From the NCBI RefSeq assembly GCF_050971785.1, contig NZ_JBPCCU010000002.1, positions 1,302,001 to 1,366,000 of the forward strand: a stretch of 64,000 nt of DNA, read 5' to 3'. The DNA is from Actinomadura_E scrupuli. GTDB taxonomy: Bacteria > Actinomycetota > Actinomycetes > Streptosporangiales > Streptosporangiaceae. Below are positions 52,777 through 60,220 of the stretch, piece after piece. Under the pieces are notes generated by a model, which did no database searches, had not been told where the DNA came from, and worked only from the letters and a program-made list of their open reading frames with translations. Position 1 is the stretch's first letter; each line of letters opens with the position of its first letter. A program made the translations under genes and the position numbers.

Positions 52777-52891
52777 GGGTGACTTCGCCGACGAGAGTTG
52801 TGGACTCTCACCACGCGGCTCGGACCGTCTCGGGTGAAGGGAGAGGACGCCGACGTCAACGGCGTCCGACAAACAAGATGGCCCGTGTGGA
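52777..52891 (+). promoter_or_regulatory. Duplicated 115-nt leader, copy 1
   Basis: This stretch matches 54825-54939 with 11 differences by my count and no gaps. Hairpin 1 is GAGAGT/ACTCTC (52793-52809); hairpin 2 is GACGCCG/CGGCGTC (52846-52866). No good ribosome site precedes ATG 52878. Leader structure may regulate translation. Confidence 0.7.
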
Positions 52892-53231
52892 TGGAGGAGG
52901 CGAGAAGGCACAGGAGTTGACCGAGGAGCTCGACGATTTCGAGAACCTCCTAGGTCTGTTCAAGGAATGGGTGGCCGTGCTGGTGGCGGACCCTTCTGCG
53001 AAGGATCCCGGCACGCTGCAGTGCCGTCAGGCGCTGCAGCACCACCTGCCCCGGGCGACCAAACGCCTGGCTGCCATTCTCGTCTCGGTCGGCACGGCGA
53101 TCACCGTGCCGGCGGAGAACGACGGGCTGAACCTCGACACGGTGATCAACCTGCTCGAGGTGATGCACGAGATCAGCGGCAGCCTGCAGCGGCTCTACGG
53201 CACGTTGCAGCAACTGGGCTGGTCCGAGTGA
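52878..53231 (+). CDS. Small alpha-helical protein under duplicated leader, copy 1
   Basis: I do not recognise this protein of about 117 aa. It is acidic at the start (EKAQELTEELDDFENLLGLF), largely helical, with heptad-like hydrophobics and no membrane helix. It is a distant paralogue of the protein at 54926: both have a charged helix, a variable loop with D-P-S and R-x-A/L, then two helices (VSVGTAITVPAENDGLNLD and LLEVMHEISGSLQRLYGTLQ). The gene has its own leader and terminator. An upstream in-frame extension of about 30 residues is possible but its base changes do not look coding. Confidence 0.7.
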   Translation: MARVDGGGEKAQELTEELDDFENLLGLFKEWVAVLVADPSAKDPGTLQCRQALQHHLPRATKRLAAILVSVGTAITVPAENDGLNLDTVINLLEVMHEISGSLQRLYGTLQQLGWSE

Positions 53232-53235
53232 ACGA

Positions 53236-53264
53236 GGGGAGCGTGGCCGCCGGCCGCGCTCCCC
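53236..53264 (+). terminator. Hairpin after small gene copy 1
   Basis: GGGGAGCGTGGCC (53236-53248) pairs with GGCCGCGCTCCCC (53252-53264) with one mismatch, four bases after the stop. Confidence 0.75.
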
Positions 53265-53320
53265 TTCCTCCGTCACCATGCCTCCTTACCGGACGTGGCC
53301 GCCGGGCCGGAGCGGGTCTG

Positions 53321-54559
53321 TCAGCAGGTACTGGGCGGGGTCTTGCCGGCGAAGCGGTCGGCGAGGTAGGTCATGGCTCCGTTCAACCTGGTCACCATCT
53401 CCAGGGCGTGCTCGCCGATGGCGTCCCGCACGACCTGGATCTTGGCCCCCTTGGCGCACCAGGCCTTGGTGAGGGTGTTGGCCTGGGCGACGGGCACGAT
53501 CTCGTCGGTGTTGGCGTGGTAGTTGTAGATCGGTGATGCGGGGGCCGCGGAGCCCAGCGTGTTCTTCTTGAGCACCGCGGCGACGGAGGGCACCGACAGC
53601 GGGTCGGGGACGGTGCTCTCGTCGGCGAGCTTCCGGAAGGGGAACGCGAGGATCAGGTCGGGCAGGCACTTGTCACGGGCCTTCTCGAGGTCCACCTTGC
53701 CCTGCTCGTTGATGATCGCTTCGATGTCCATCTCGGGGTACTCCGTGGCCAGGCTCACCGTGGCGGCGGCCTCGAAGCCGGAGAACGGGCCGCCGTCCAG
53801 CGACCGGGCAACCGCGGCGGGGTCGGCCGGCGTCCCGCCCATGGCGGTCCCCACGAGCTTGATCTCCGGAGCGTACGACGGCTGGAGTTCGGCGCCCCAG
53901 CCGGTCGCCTGGGCGCCACCGGAGTAGCCGTTCAGCGCCCAGGGGTTGCTCGGGCCGATGCCCGCGGTGCTGAAGTTCTTCACCGCGCGGATGCCGTCGA
54001 GCACCGCGTGACCGGCCTGGACGCCGCCCATGAACACCGACTTCGGACCCTGGAAGTCGGGCATCGCCACGGCCCAGCCCCTGCTGAGGATCGGAGCGGA
54101 GAACAGGGCGGACGATGCGGCATAGCCGCTGCCCGACGACAGCCCGTAGGACGGGGCGCACTGGGTCCCGGTGGAGTCCTCGGGAGCCTGCACCGACACC
54201 ACGGGCCGGGAGCCGGTGCCGGTCCACGCCGCCTTGGGCACCAGCAGCGAGGTGACCGCCAGTTCGGGTTGGTCATGGGAGTCGTTGGTGCGGTAGGAGA
54301 TCTGCCAGGCGTTGGTGGTGTTCGCCAGGTCGCCGGCCTTCGGGGTGACCTGGCGGCTCGCCACCACCTGGCCCGCCGCGTAGGAGGCGATGTCGGCCGG
54401 GGCGGCATAGAACGGGTCCTGATCCGGTGGCACCGAGCCCGGTGCCGGCGGATCGGCCGCCGCGGGGCCGGCTACGGCGGCCAGCGTCAGGGCGGCGGTG
54501 ATCGGCACCGCCAGGACCATGCGCAGGGCGGCCTGAGGGGATGGCATGGCGAGTCTCAT
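53321..54559 (-). CDS. Secreted lipase (LIP family)
   Basis: This 412-aa alpha/beta hydrolase has a signal peptide (MRLAMPSPQAALRMVLAVPI and following Ala-rich cleavage region). The nucleophile elbow is NGYSGGAQATG. Later Asp in YHANTDEIVP and His in GEHALEMV complete the triad. It resembles the secretory lipase family (Pfam LIP, PF03583) of actinobacteria and fungi. The gene lies between the two small paralogues, on the opposite strand, and ends near the copy 1 terminator. A likely role is breakdown of external lipids or esters. Confidence 0.88.
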   Translation of the reverse strand: MRLAMPSPQAALRMVLAVPITAALTLAAVAGPAAADPPAPGSVPPDQDPFYAAPADIASYAAGQVVASRQVTPKAGDLANTTNAWQISYRTNDSHDQPELAVTSLLVPKAAWTGTGSRPVVSVQAPEDSTGTQCAPSYGLSSGSGYAASSALFSAPILSRGWAVAMPDFQGPKSVFMGGVQAGHAVLDGIRAVKNFSTAGIGPSNPWALNGYSGGAQATGWGAELQPSYAPEIKLVGTAMGGTPADPAAVARSLDGGPFSGFEAAATVSLATEYPEMDIEAIINEQGKVDLEKARDKCLPDLILAFPFRKLADESTVPDPLSVPSVAAVLKKNTLGSAAPASPIYNYHANTDEIVPVAQANTLTKAWCAKGAKIQVVRDAIGEHALEMVTRLNGAMTYLADRFAGKTPPSTC

Positions 54560-54754
54560 CGGTACTCCGGGGGTGGCAGGCCAGGGGCCTCACGGATGCG
54601 ATGCCTCGACTGTCTCCCTTCCGGCCCCCCGGGTGGTATGTCATGGCCACAACATCGCGCGGCTCCGCACTGCATCACGGTGACAACCGCCCGGCTTGAC
54701 CAGCGCGCTCGCCCGACCGCATCTGCCTCGTGCGTCTGGGCGCCCGTGTCCCGT

Positions 54755-54824
54755 TCAGGGGGCGTTGCCACTGAGGCGGCGGGTCAGGTCGGCGGCGGTC
54801 AGGCGGACCTGGTCGGCCAGGGCG
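54755..54824 (-). pseudogene. Remnant of an IclR gene 3' end
   Basis: The minus strand encodes ALADQVRLTAADLTRRLSGN and then AP-stop. The IclR protein at 55382 ends ATQVRTAAADLTRRLSGHAP. The match covers about 22 codons including the stop and ends exactly where leader copy 2 begins (54825). It is a fragment of a duplicated regulator gene. Confidence 0.7.
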
Positions 54825-54939
54825 GGGTGACTTCGCCGGTGAGAGCTGTTGACTCTCACCGGGCGGCTCGGACCGTCCTCGGTGAAGGGAGAGGACGCCG
54901 ACGTCAACGGCGTCCGACAAACGAGATGGCCCATGTGGA
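54825..54939 (+). promoter_or_regulatory. Duplicated 115-nt leader, copy 2
   Basis: Near-copy of 52777-52891. Hairpin 2 (GACGCCG/CGGCGTC) and 42 nt around it are unchanged; hairpin 1 keeps five paired bases. ATG 54926 lies inside its 3' end. Confidence 0.7.
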
Positions 54940-55291
54940 ACCAGAAGGCAATGTGCCACCGGCGTGGACGAGGGACCTCCGCGAGCTGAAGGAGGCCATC
55001 CGTCGTCTGGAGACGGCGGTGGCCGGGCTGGAGGAGGCTGACCCCTCTGACAACGGTCCCGACGTGGAGGCGAGCCGCAAGGTACTGGCCGAGCAGCTGC
55101 CCCGGACGAGTGAGCTGCTGGTCACCGTGCTCGGCTATGTCGGCGCCTCGCTGATCACCCGTTCGGGCAACGGCGAGCCGGACCTCGATTCGGAGAGGGC
55201 CCTGGACATGGCGATGCGCTCGGTCAAGGCGCTGAGCGAAGTCAGCCGGCACCTGCCGGATCTCTTGGGTGCGGTGGAGGGGCTGGATTAG
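54926..55291 (+). CDS. Small alpha-helical protein under duplicated leader, copy 2
   Basis: This is a second small protein (about 121 aa) of unknown family, related to copy 1. It begins AHVEPEGNVPPAWTRDLREL, is helical (ELKEAIRRLETAVAGLEE) and has the D-P-S loop. VTVLGYVGASLITRSGNGEP and a final helix SVKALSEVSRHLPDLLGAVE follow. The layout parallels copy 1, with low sequence identity except in the leader. It is followed by a strong terminator and then an IclR gene on the other strand. Together these suggest a duplicated cassette of leader, gene and terminator. Confidence 0.7.
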   Translation: MAHVEPEGNVPPAWTRDLRELKEAIRRLETAVAGLEEADPSDNGPDVEASRKVLAEQLPRTSELLVTVLGYVGASLITRSGNGEPDLDSERALDMAMRSVKALSEVSRHLPDLLGAVEGLD

Positions 55292-55304
55292 CCCCGTACA
55301 ACTG

Positions 55305-55331
55305 GGGGGTGCGGCCGTCGGCCGCACCCCC
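55305..55331 (+). terminator. Strong terminator of small gene copy 2
   Basis: GGGGGTGCGGCCG (55305-55317) and CGGCCGCACCCCC (55319-55331) are fully complementary and are followed by TCCTTCCTT. Confidence 0.85.
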
Positions 55332-55381
55332 TCCTTCCTTCTGCGGCCTTCCGCTGCCGCCAGGGTGCACAGGGGCGTGTC

Positions 55382-56170
55382 TCACGGGGCGTGGCCGCTG
55401 AGCCGTCTGGTGAGATCGGCGGCGGCCGTCCGGACCTGGGTGGCGAGTTCTGCCCATGAATCCTCGGGTCGGGTGTCGCGGCGAAACGTCACGGTGAGGG
55501 CGGCGACCGGGTGGCCGATGTGATCGAGACTGCAAGCCGCGATGCTGGCGAGCCCTTCGGTGACATGACCGTCCTCCACCGACCATCCCCTGCGGAGGTC
55601 TTCGGCCAGCAGTCGTCGCAGCTCCGGGAGAGAACGCGGGCCATGGCCGGTCCGGTCGATGAACTGGCCCGCCGGGCGGCCCGGGAACAGCGCGCGGACC
55701 TGGGCGGCGGGCAGATGGGCGAGCATGGAGCGCCCGCTGGCGGTGAGCTGGGCCGGGAGCCGTACGCCCACGTCGGTCACCAGGGTCGGGTGATGCGGGG
55801 GCTGTTCCTTGAGCAGGTAGAGCGTCTCGGCCCCGTGCAGCACGCCGAGCTGGGCGATCTCCCCGGTGCGCTCCACCAGCCGCCGCAGCAGCGGCCGGGC
55901 GAGCCGCTCAAGCGGTCCCTGGCGCAGGTAGGCGGAGCCGATCTCGAAGGCGGCGACTCCGAGCCCCCAGCGGCGCTCCTCCGGCAGGTACGTGACGAAA
56001 CCGTCGGCCGCCATCTCGGTCAGCAGGTGGTACGTGCTGGATCTGGGCAGGTCCAGCGTGCGCGCGATCGCCGAGGCCTCCAGCGGCTGAGCCGACGAGG
56101 CCAGCAGCCGCAGCACCGCGAGGGCTCTGCGCGCGGCGGGCACCTGAGTCATCTCACCATCGTCTCGCAT
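55382..56170 (-). CDS. IclR-family regulator, probably of hut genes
   Basis: The protein has about 262 aa. The winged HTH is ALAVLRLLASSAQPLEASAI with TLDLPRSSTYHLLTEMAADGF, followed by the IclR effector domain (IAQLGVLHGAETLYLLKEQP to TRRLSGHAP). ATG 56170 lies within an operator-like palindrome; ATG 56152 is an alternative. It is divergent from hutH, and matching palindromes occur in front of both genes. IclR proteins control hut operons in several actinobacteria; here that is inferred from position and operators. Confidence 0.88.
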   Translation of the reverse strand: MRDDGEMTQVPAARRALAVLRLLASSAQPLEASAIARTLDLPRSSTYHLLTEMAADGFVTYLPEERRWGLGVAAFEIGSAYLRQGPLERLARPLLRRLVERTGEIAQLGVLHGAETLYLLKEQPPHHPTLVTDVGVRLPAQLTASGRSMLAHLPAAQVRALFPGRPAGQFIDRTGHGPRSLPELRRLLAEDLRRGWSVEDGHVTEGLASIAACSLDHIGHPVAALTVTFRRDTRPEDSWAELATQVRTAAADLTRRLSGHAP

Positions 56171-56177
56171 CCGAGAC
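56162..56177. promoter_or_regulatory. Operator-like palindrome at the IclR gene start
   Basis: GTCTCGCATCCGAGAC is nearly identical to GTCTCGGATCCGAGAC in front of hutH. It covers the IclR start codon, which suits autorepression. Confidence 0.75.
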
Positions 56178-56316
56178 CCGCGTACCAGAACGCCCTTCTG
56201 TGGCGAGAAAAGTACCGGGACCCCGCCCATCACAGGTATTTCTGCCGCCACAGAACGGTGTTCGGTCACCCTGATCCCGCTTGCCGGGGCAACCCGCCGC
56301 CGGGCTCCGGGGAGAG

Positions 56317-56334
56317 TGTCTCGGATCCGAGACA
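56317..56334. promoter_or_regulatory. Operator-like palindrome before hutH
   Basis: TGTCTCGGATCCGAGACA is a perfect 18-bp palindrome 46 bp before hutH. The sister site lies at the IclR gene start. Confidence 0.8.
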
Positions 56335-56379
56335 TAATCCCGATCGCGCCGGTCCGCGGGGGCGGCCTGCCGGGTTCCA

Positions 56380-57969
56380 ATGGCGGGTATGGAGATCCTT
56401 ATGGGGGACGCAGCCGTGTCCGGTCGGGAAGGGCCGCTGGTCGAGGTCGGCCCGGAGCCGCTGACCCTCGAGCAGGTGGTGGCGGTGGCCCGGGACGGCG
56501 CGAAGATCGGGCTGACCGACGCGGCACTGGCGGCGATGACCCGGTCGCGGTCGTACATCGAGGAGCTGGCGCGGCAGGCTACCCCGGTCTACGGCATCTC
56601 GACCGGCTTCGGCGCGCTCGCGACCCGGCACATCGACCCCGCGTTGCGGGCGAAGCTTCAGGTGTCGCTGATCCGCTCGCACGCCGCGGGCAGCGGTCCC
56701 GAGGTCGAGCGGGAGGTGGTCCGCGCGCTGATGCTGCTGCGGCTGCGCACGCTCGCCACCGGGCATACCGGGATCAATCCCGCCACGGCGATGACCCTCG
56801 CGGCCCTGCTCAACGCCGGCATCACCCCGGTGGTGCACGAGTACGGCAGCCTGGGCTGCTCCGGTGACCTCGCGCCGCTCGCCCACTGCGCGCTGGCGCT
56901 GCTGGGCGAGGGGCCCGTGCGGGACGCGGCCGGTGACCTGATGCCCGCCGCCCAGGCCCTGGCGGCCGCGGGCATCGAGCCGGTCACGCTTGCCGCCAAG
57001 GAGGGACTGGCGCTGATCAACGGCACCGACGGCATGCTGGGCATGCTGGTGCTGGCCATGGCCGACCTGCGCGAGCTGCTCAAGGTCGCCGACGTCGCCA
57101 CCGCCATGAGCGTCGAGGCGCTGCTCGGCACCGACCGGGTCTTCGCCGCCGACCTGCAGGAGCTGCGACCGCACCCCGGGCAGGCCGCGAGCGCCGCCAA
57201 CCTCCGGGCGCTGCTCGACGACTCGGCGATCATGGAGTCGCACCGCGGACCCGACTGCACCCGGGTCCAGGACGCGTACTCCCTGCGCTGCTCGCCGCAG
57301 GTCAGCGGCGCCGCCCGGGACACCCTGGCGCACGCCCAGCTGGTGGCCGGCCGGGAGCTGGCCAGCGCGGTGGACAACCCGGTGGTCCTGGGAGACGGGC
57401 GGGTGGAGTCCAACGGCAACTTCCACGGCGCACCCGTGGGCTACGTCCTGGACTTCCTGGCCATCCCGGTGGCCGACGTGGCGTCCATGTCGGAGCGGCG
57501 CAGCGACCGGATGCTCGACAAGGCCCGCTCGCACGGGCTCCCGCCCTTCCTGGCCGACGATCCCGGGGTCGACTCCGGGCACATGATCGCGCAGTACACC
57601 CAGGCCGGGCTGGTGTCGGAGCTCAAGCGGCTCGCCACCCCGGCCAGCGTCGACTCCATCCCCAGCTCGGCCATGCAGGAGGACCACGTCTCCATGGGCT
57701 GGAGCGCGGCCCGCAAGCTGCGCTGGGCCGTCGACGGACTGACCCAGGTGCTGGCCATCGAGATCCTGACGGCCGCCCGGGCGCTGGACATGCGCGCCCC
57801 GCTGCGCCCCGGGCCCGCGACCGGCGCCGTGGTCGCCGCACTGCGCTCCCGGGTCGCCGGCCCGGGGCCCGACAGGTTCCTCGCCCCGGAGATCGCCGCC
57901 GCGGTCGAGCTCGTCCGCGACGGCTCGCTGGTGGCCGCCGCCGAATCCGTGACCGGCCCCCTGCTATGA
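56380..57969 (+). CDS. hutH: Histidine ammonia-lyase HutH
   Basis: This 529-aa lyase removes ammonia from histidine to give urocanate, the first step of histidine use. VYGISTGFGALATRHI, RSHAAGSGPEVEREVVR and the MIO segment YGSLGCSGDLAPLAH are clear; the triad is Cys-Ser-Gly, a variant I recall from actinobacterial HutH. Later VESNGNFHGAPVGYVLDFLA and SMQEDHVSMG-like segments fit the family. ATG 56380 is chosen among three nearby Met codons. An IclR-type palindrome precedes it. Downstream the stop is reiterated in a 14-bp array. Confidence 0.95.
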   Translation: MAGMEILMGDAAVSGREGPLVEVGPEPLTLEQVVAVARDGAKIGLTDAALAAMTRSRSYIEELARQATPVYGISTGFGALATRHIDPALRAKLQVSLIRSHAAGSGPEVEREVVRALMLLRLRTLATGHTGINPATAMTLAALLNAGITPVVHEYGSLGCSGDLAPLAHCALALLGEGPVRDAAGDLMPAAQALAAAGIEPVTLAAKEGLALINGTDGMLGMLVLAMADLRELLKVADVATAMSVEALLGTDRVFAADLQELRPHPGQAASAANLRALLDDSAIMESHRGPDCTRVQDAYSLRCSPQVSGAARDTLAHAQLVAGRELASAVDNPVVLGDGRVESNGNFHGAPVGYVLDFLAIPVADVASMSERRSDRMLDKARSHGLPPFLADDPGVDSGHMIAQYTQAGLVSELKRLATPASVDSIPSSAMQEDHVSMGWSAARKLRWAVDGLTQVLAIEILTAARALDMRAPLRPGPATGAVVAALRSRVAGPGPDRFLAPEIAAAVELVRDGSLVAAAESVTGPLL

Positions 57970-58030
57970 CCCGCCCCGCCCCGACCGGCCCCCCGCCATG
58001 ACCCGCCTGCCATGACCCGCCTGCCATGAC
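57970..58030. repeat. 14-bp tandem array after hutH stop
   Basis: CGCCTGCCATGACC is repeated; TGA starts at 57999, 58013 and 58027, exactly 14 apart, after the real stop at 57967. Confidence 0.85.
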
Positions 58031-58072
58031 CGGGCTTCCGCCGTAGGAGCGCCTACCTCTTCAGGAGCGAAG

Positions 58073-59737
58073 ATGACGTCTCAAGGTCCCCGTCCCGTAC
58101 GCGCCCCGCGCGGCTCCCGGCTCACCACCAAGGGGTGGCAGCAGGAGGGCGCCCTGCGCATGCTCATGAACAACCTCGACCCCGAGGTCGCCGAACACCC
58201 CGACGAGCTGATCGTCTACGGGGGTTCCGGCAAGGCCGCCCGCAACTGGGCGTCCTTCGACGGCATCGTGCGGTCCCTGCGCGATCTGGAGGCCGACGAG
58301 ACCCTGCTGGTCCAGTCCGGCAAGCCGGTCGGCATCTTCCGTACCCACGAATGGGCCCCCCGGGTCCTGATCGCCAACTCCAACCTGGTGCCGCAGTGGG
58401 CGAACTGGGAGGAGTTCCGGCGGCTGGAGGCGCTCGGCCTGACCATGTACGGCCAGATGACCGCCGGTTCGTGGATCTACATCGGTACCCAGGGCATCCT
58501 GCAGGGCACCTACGAGACCTTCGCCGCCGTGGCCGCGAAGAGGTTCGGCGGCTCGCTCGCCGGGACCATCACCCTCACCGCCGGGCTCGGCGGGATGGGC
58601 GGCGCGCAGCCGCTGGCCGTCACCATGAACGGCGGGGTCGTGATCGTCGTCGAGTGCGACCCGTCCAGGATCGACCGGCGGGTCGAGCACCGCTACTGCG
58701 ACGTACGGGTCGACTCGCTGGACGAGGCCCTGCGACTGGCCGAGGAGGCGAAGGCCGCCCGCAGGCCGCTGTCGATCGGGCTCCTCGGCAACGCCGCCGA
58801 CGTCGTACCGGAGCTGCTGCGCCGTGGCGCGCCGATCGACATCGTCACCGACCAGACCTCCGCGCACGACCCGCTGATGTACCTCCCGAAGGGGCTGGCC
58901 TTCGAGGATCTGGCCGCCGCGCGGGAGAAGGACCCCGCGGGGCTCACGGTGCGGGCCCGCGAATCCATGGCCGTCCACGTCGAGGCCATGGTCGGCTTCC
59001 AGGACGGCGGCGCCGAGGTCTTCGACTACGGCAACTCGATCCGCGGCGAGGCGGAACTGGCCGGCTACGCACGCGCGTTCGAGTTCCCCGGCTTCGTGCC
59101 CGCCTACATCAGGCCGCTGTTCGCCGAGGGCAGGGGACCGTTCCGGTGGGCGGCCCTGTCCGGCGATCCGCAGGACATCGCCCGCACCGACCAGGCCATC
59201 CTCGACCTCTTCCCCGACAACCAGCCGCTCGCCCGGTGGATCCGGATGGCCCGCGAGAAGGTGCACTTCCAGGGGCTGCCGTCGCGGATCTGCTGGCTGG
59301 GGTACGGCGAGCGGGACAAGGCCGGCGAGCTCTTCAACGACCTGGTGGCGCGCGGCGAGATCAGCGCACCGATCGTGCTGGGCCGTGACCACCTCGACTG
59401 CGGCAGCGTGGCGAGCCCGTACCGCGAGACCGAGGGCATGGCCGACGGCTCCGACGCCATCGCCGACTGGCCGCTGCTCAACGCCCTGGTCAACACCGCC
59501 TCCGGCGCCTCCTGGGTGTCGATCCACCACGGCGGGGGAGTCGGGATCGGCCGGTCCATCCACGCCGGCCAGGTCTGTGTCGCCGACGGCACCGCGCTGG
59601 CCGGGGAGAAGCTCAACCGGGTCCTCACCAACGACCCGGGAATGGGCGTCATCCGGCACGTCGACGCCGGCTACGACCGCGCCGCCGAGGTCGCCGCCGA
59701 GCGCGGTGTCCGCATCCCCATGGCGGAGGGGGGATGA
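58073..59737 (+). CDS. hutU: Urocanate hydratase HutU
   Basis: The protein has 554 aa. Segments GGMGGAQPLAVTMNGGVVIV, GKPVGIFRTHEWAPRV-like text and GRDHLDCGSVASPYRETEGM identify urocanase, which uses tightly bound NAD+ to convert urocanate to imidazolonepropionate. ATG 58073 follows TCAGGAGCGAAG. It sits between hutH and an M20 amidohydrolase. The long 483-bp gap after it (59738-60220) holds repeats and a palindromic element but no gene I can support. Confidence 0.95.
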   Translation: MTSQGPRPVRAPRGSRLTTKGWQQEGALRMLMNNLDPEVAEHPDELIVYGGSGKAARNWASFDGIVRSLRDLEADETLLVQSGKPVGIFRTHEWAPRVLIANSNLVPQWANWEEFRRLEALGLTMYGQMTAGSWIYIGTQGILQGTYETFAAVAAKRFGGSLAGTITLTAGLGGMGGAQPLAVTMNGGVVIVVECDPSRIDRRVEHRYCDVRVDSLDEALRLAEEAKAARRPLSIGLLGNAADVVPELLRRGAPIDIVTDQTSAHDPLMYLPKGLAFEDLAAAREKDPAGLTVRARESMAVHVEAMVGFQDGGAEVFDYGNSIRGEAELAGYARAFEFPGFVPAYIRPLFAEGRGPFRWAALSGDPQDIARTDQAILDLFPDNQPLARWIRMAREKVHFQGLPSRICWLGYGERDKAGELFNDLVARGEISAPIVLGRDHLDCGSVASPYRETEGMADGSDAIADWPLLNALVNTASGASWVSIHHGGGVGIGRSIHAGQVCVADGTALAGEKLNRVLTNDPGMGVIRHVDAGYDRAAEVAAERGVRIPMAEGG

Positions 59738-59839
59738 GTGCCGCCGCACATTTGCCCTGACCACCCATACGCGGCCCCGCGCCACCCGCACCCCGCACCC
59801 CGCAGCCCTGGGCTCGCGGCTTGCGACTCGCGATCAGCG

Positions 59840-59945
59840 ACCCGCTGCCGCGACCAGGTGGCCCTGACCCGATGGCCCGCGACCTGATTGCGCGCGACGA
59901 CCCGCGACCTGACGGCCCGCGACCCGATTGCCCGCGACCCGCGTC
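59840..59945. repeat. Irregular CCCGCGACC-type repeats after hutU
   Basis: Variants of GCCCGCGACCTGATT / GCCCGCGACCCGATT recur irregularly (roughly 13-17 bp steps) in the gap downstream of hutU. Confidence 0.6.
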
Positions 59946-59988
59946 CGGGTGGCCAGGGGCTGATGGCCCCACTGCCCGCACGGAACCT

Positions 59989-60035
59989 CTCCGTGATCAT
60001 GCAATCGTTCGTCGAACGATTGCGTGATCACGGAG
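59989..60035. repeat. Palindromic repeat element, copy 4 of 4
   Basis: Arms of 23 bp (59989-60011 with 60013-60035) have one mismatch and a one-base centre. Core GTGATCATGCAATCGTTCG matches the other copies. It lies between hutU and the M20 gene. Confidence 0.9.
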
Positions 60036-60220
60036 GGGCGAAGGCGAAGGCGAGGAGCGAAGGCGAGGGGCGACGGTGGACGCTGAGGTCTGCGATCTTG
60101 TGGTCCTGCGGCTTCGGCCGCGTCCATGTGGTCAGGGCAAATGGTATGCAGGGAGCACAGCTGAGCCGCCGCGCCGGAGCCGGGTCTGACCGGGCACCAT
60201 GCCGAACACTCTGGGGAGAG

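Noticed and set aside
52777..52877. Leader copy 1 as an N-terminal extension of the small protein
   Set aside because: The frame is open from a GTG in both copies, but most base changes between copies alter amino acids and paired bases are kept, so an untranslated structured leader fits better; not excluded.
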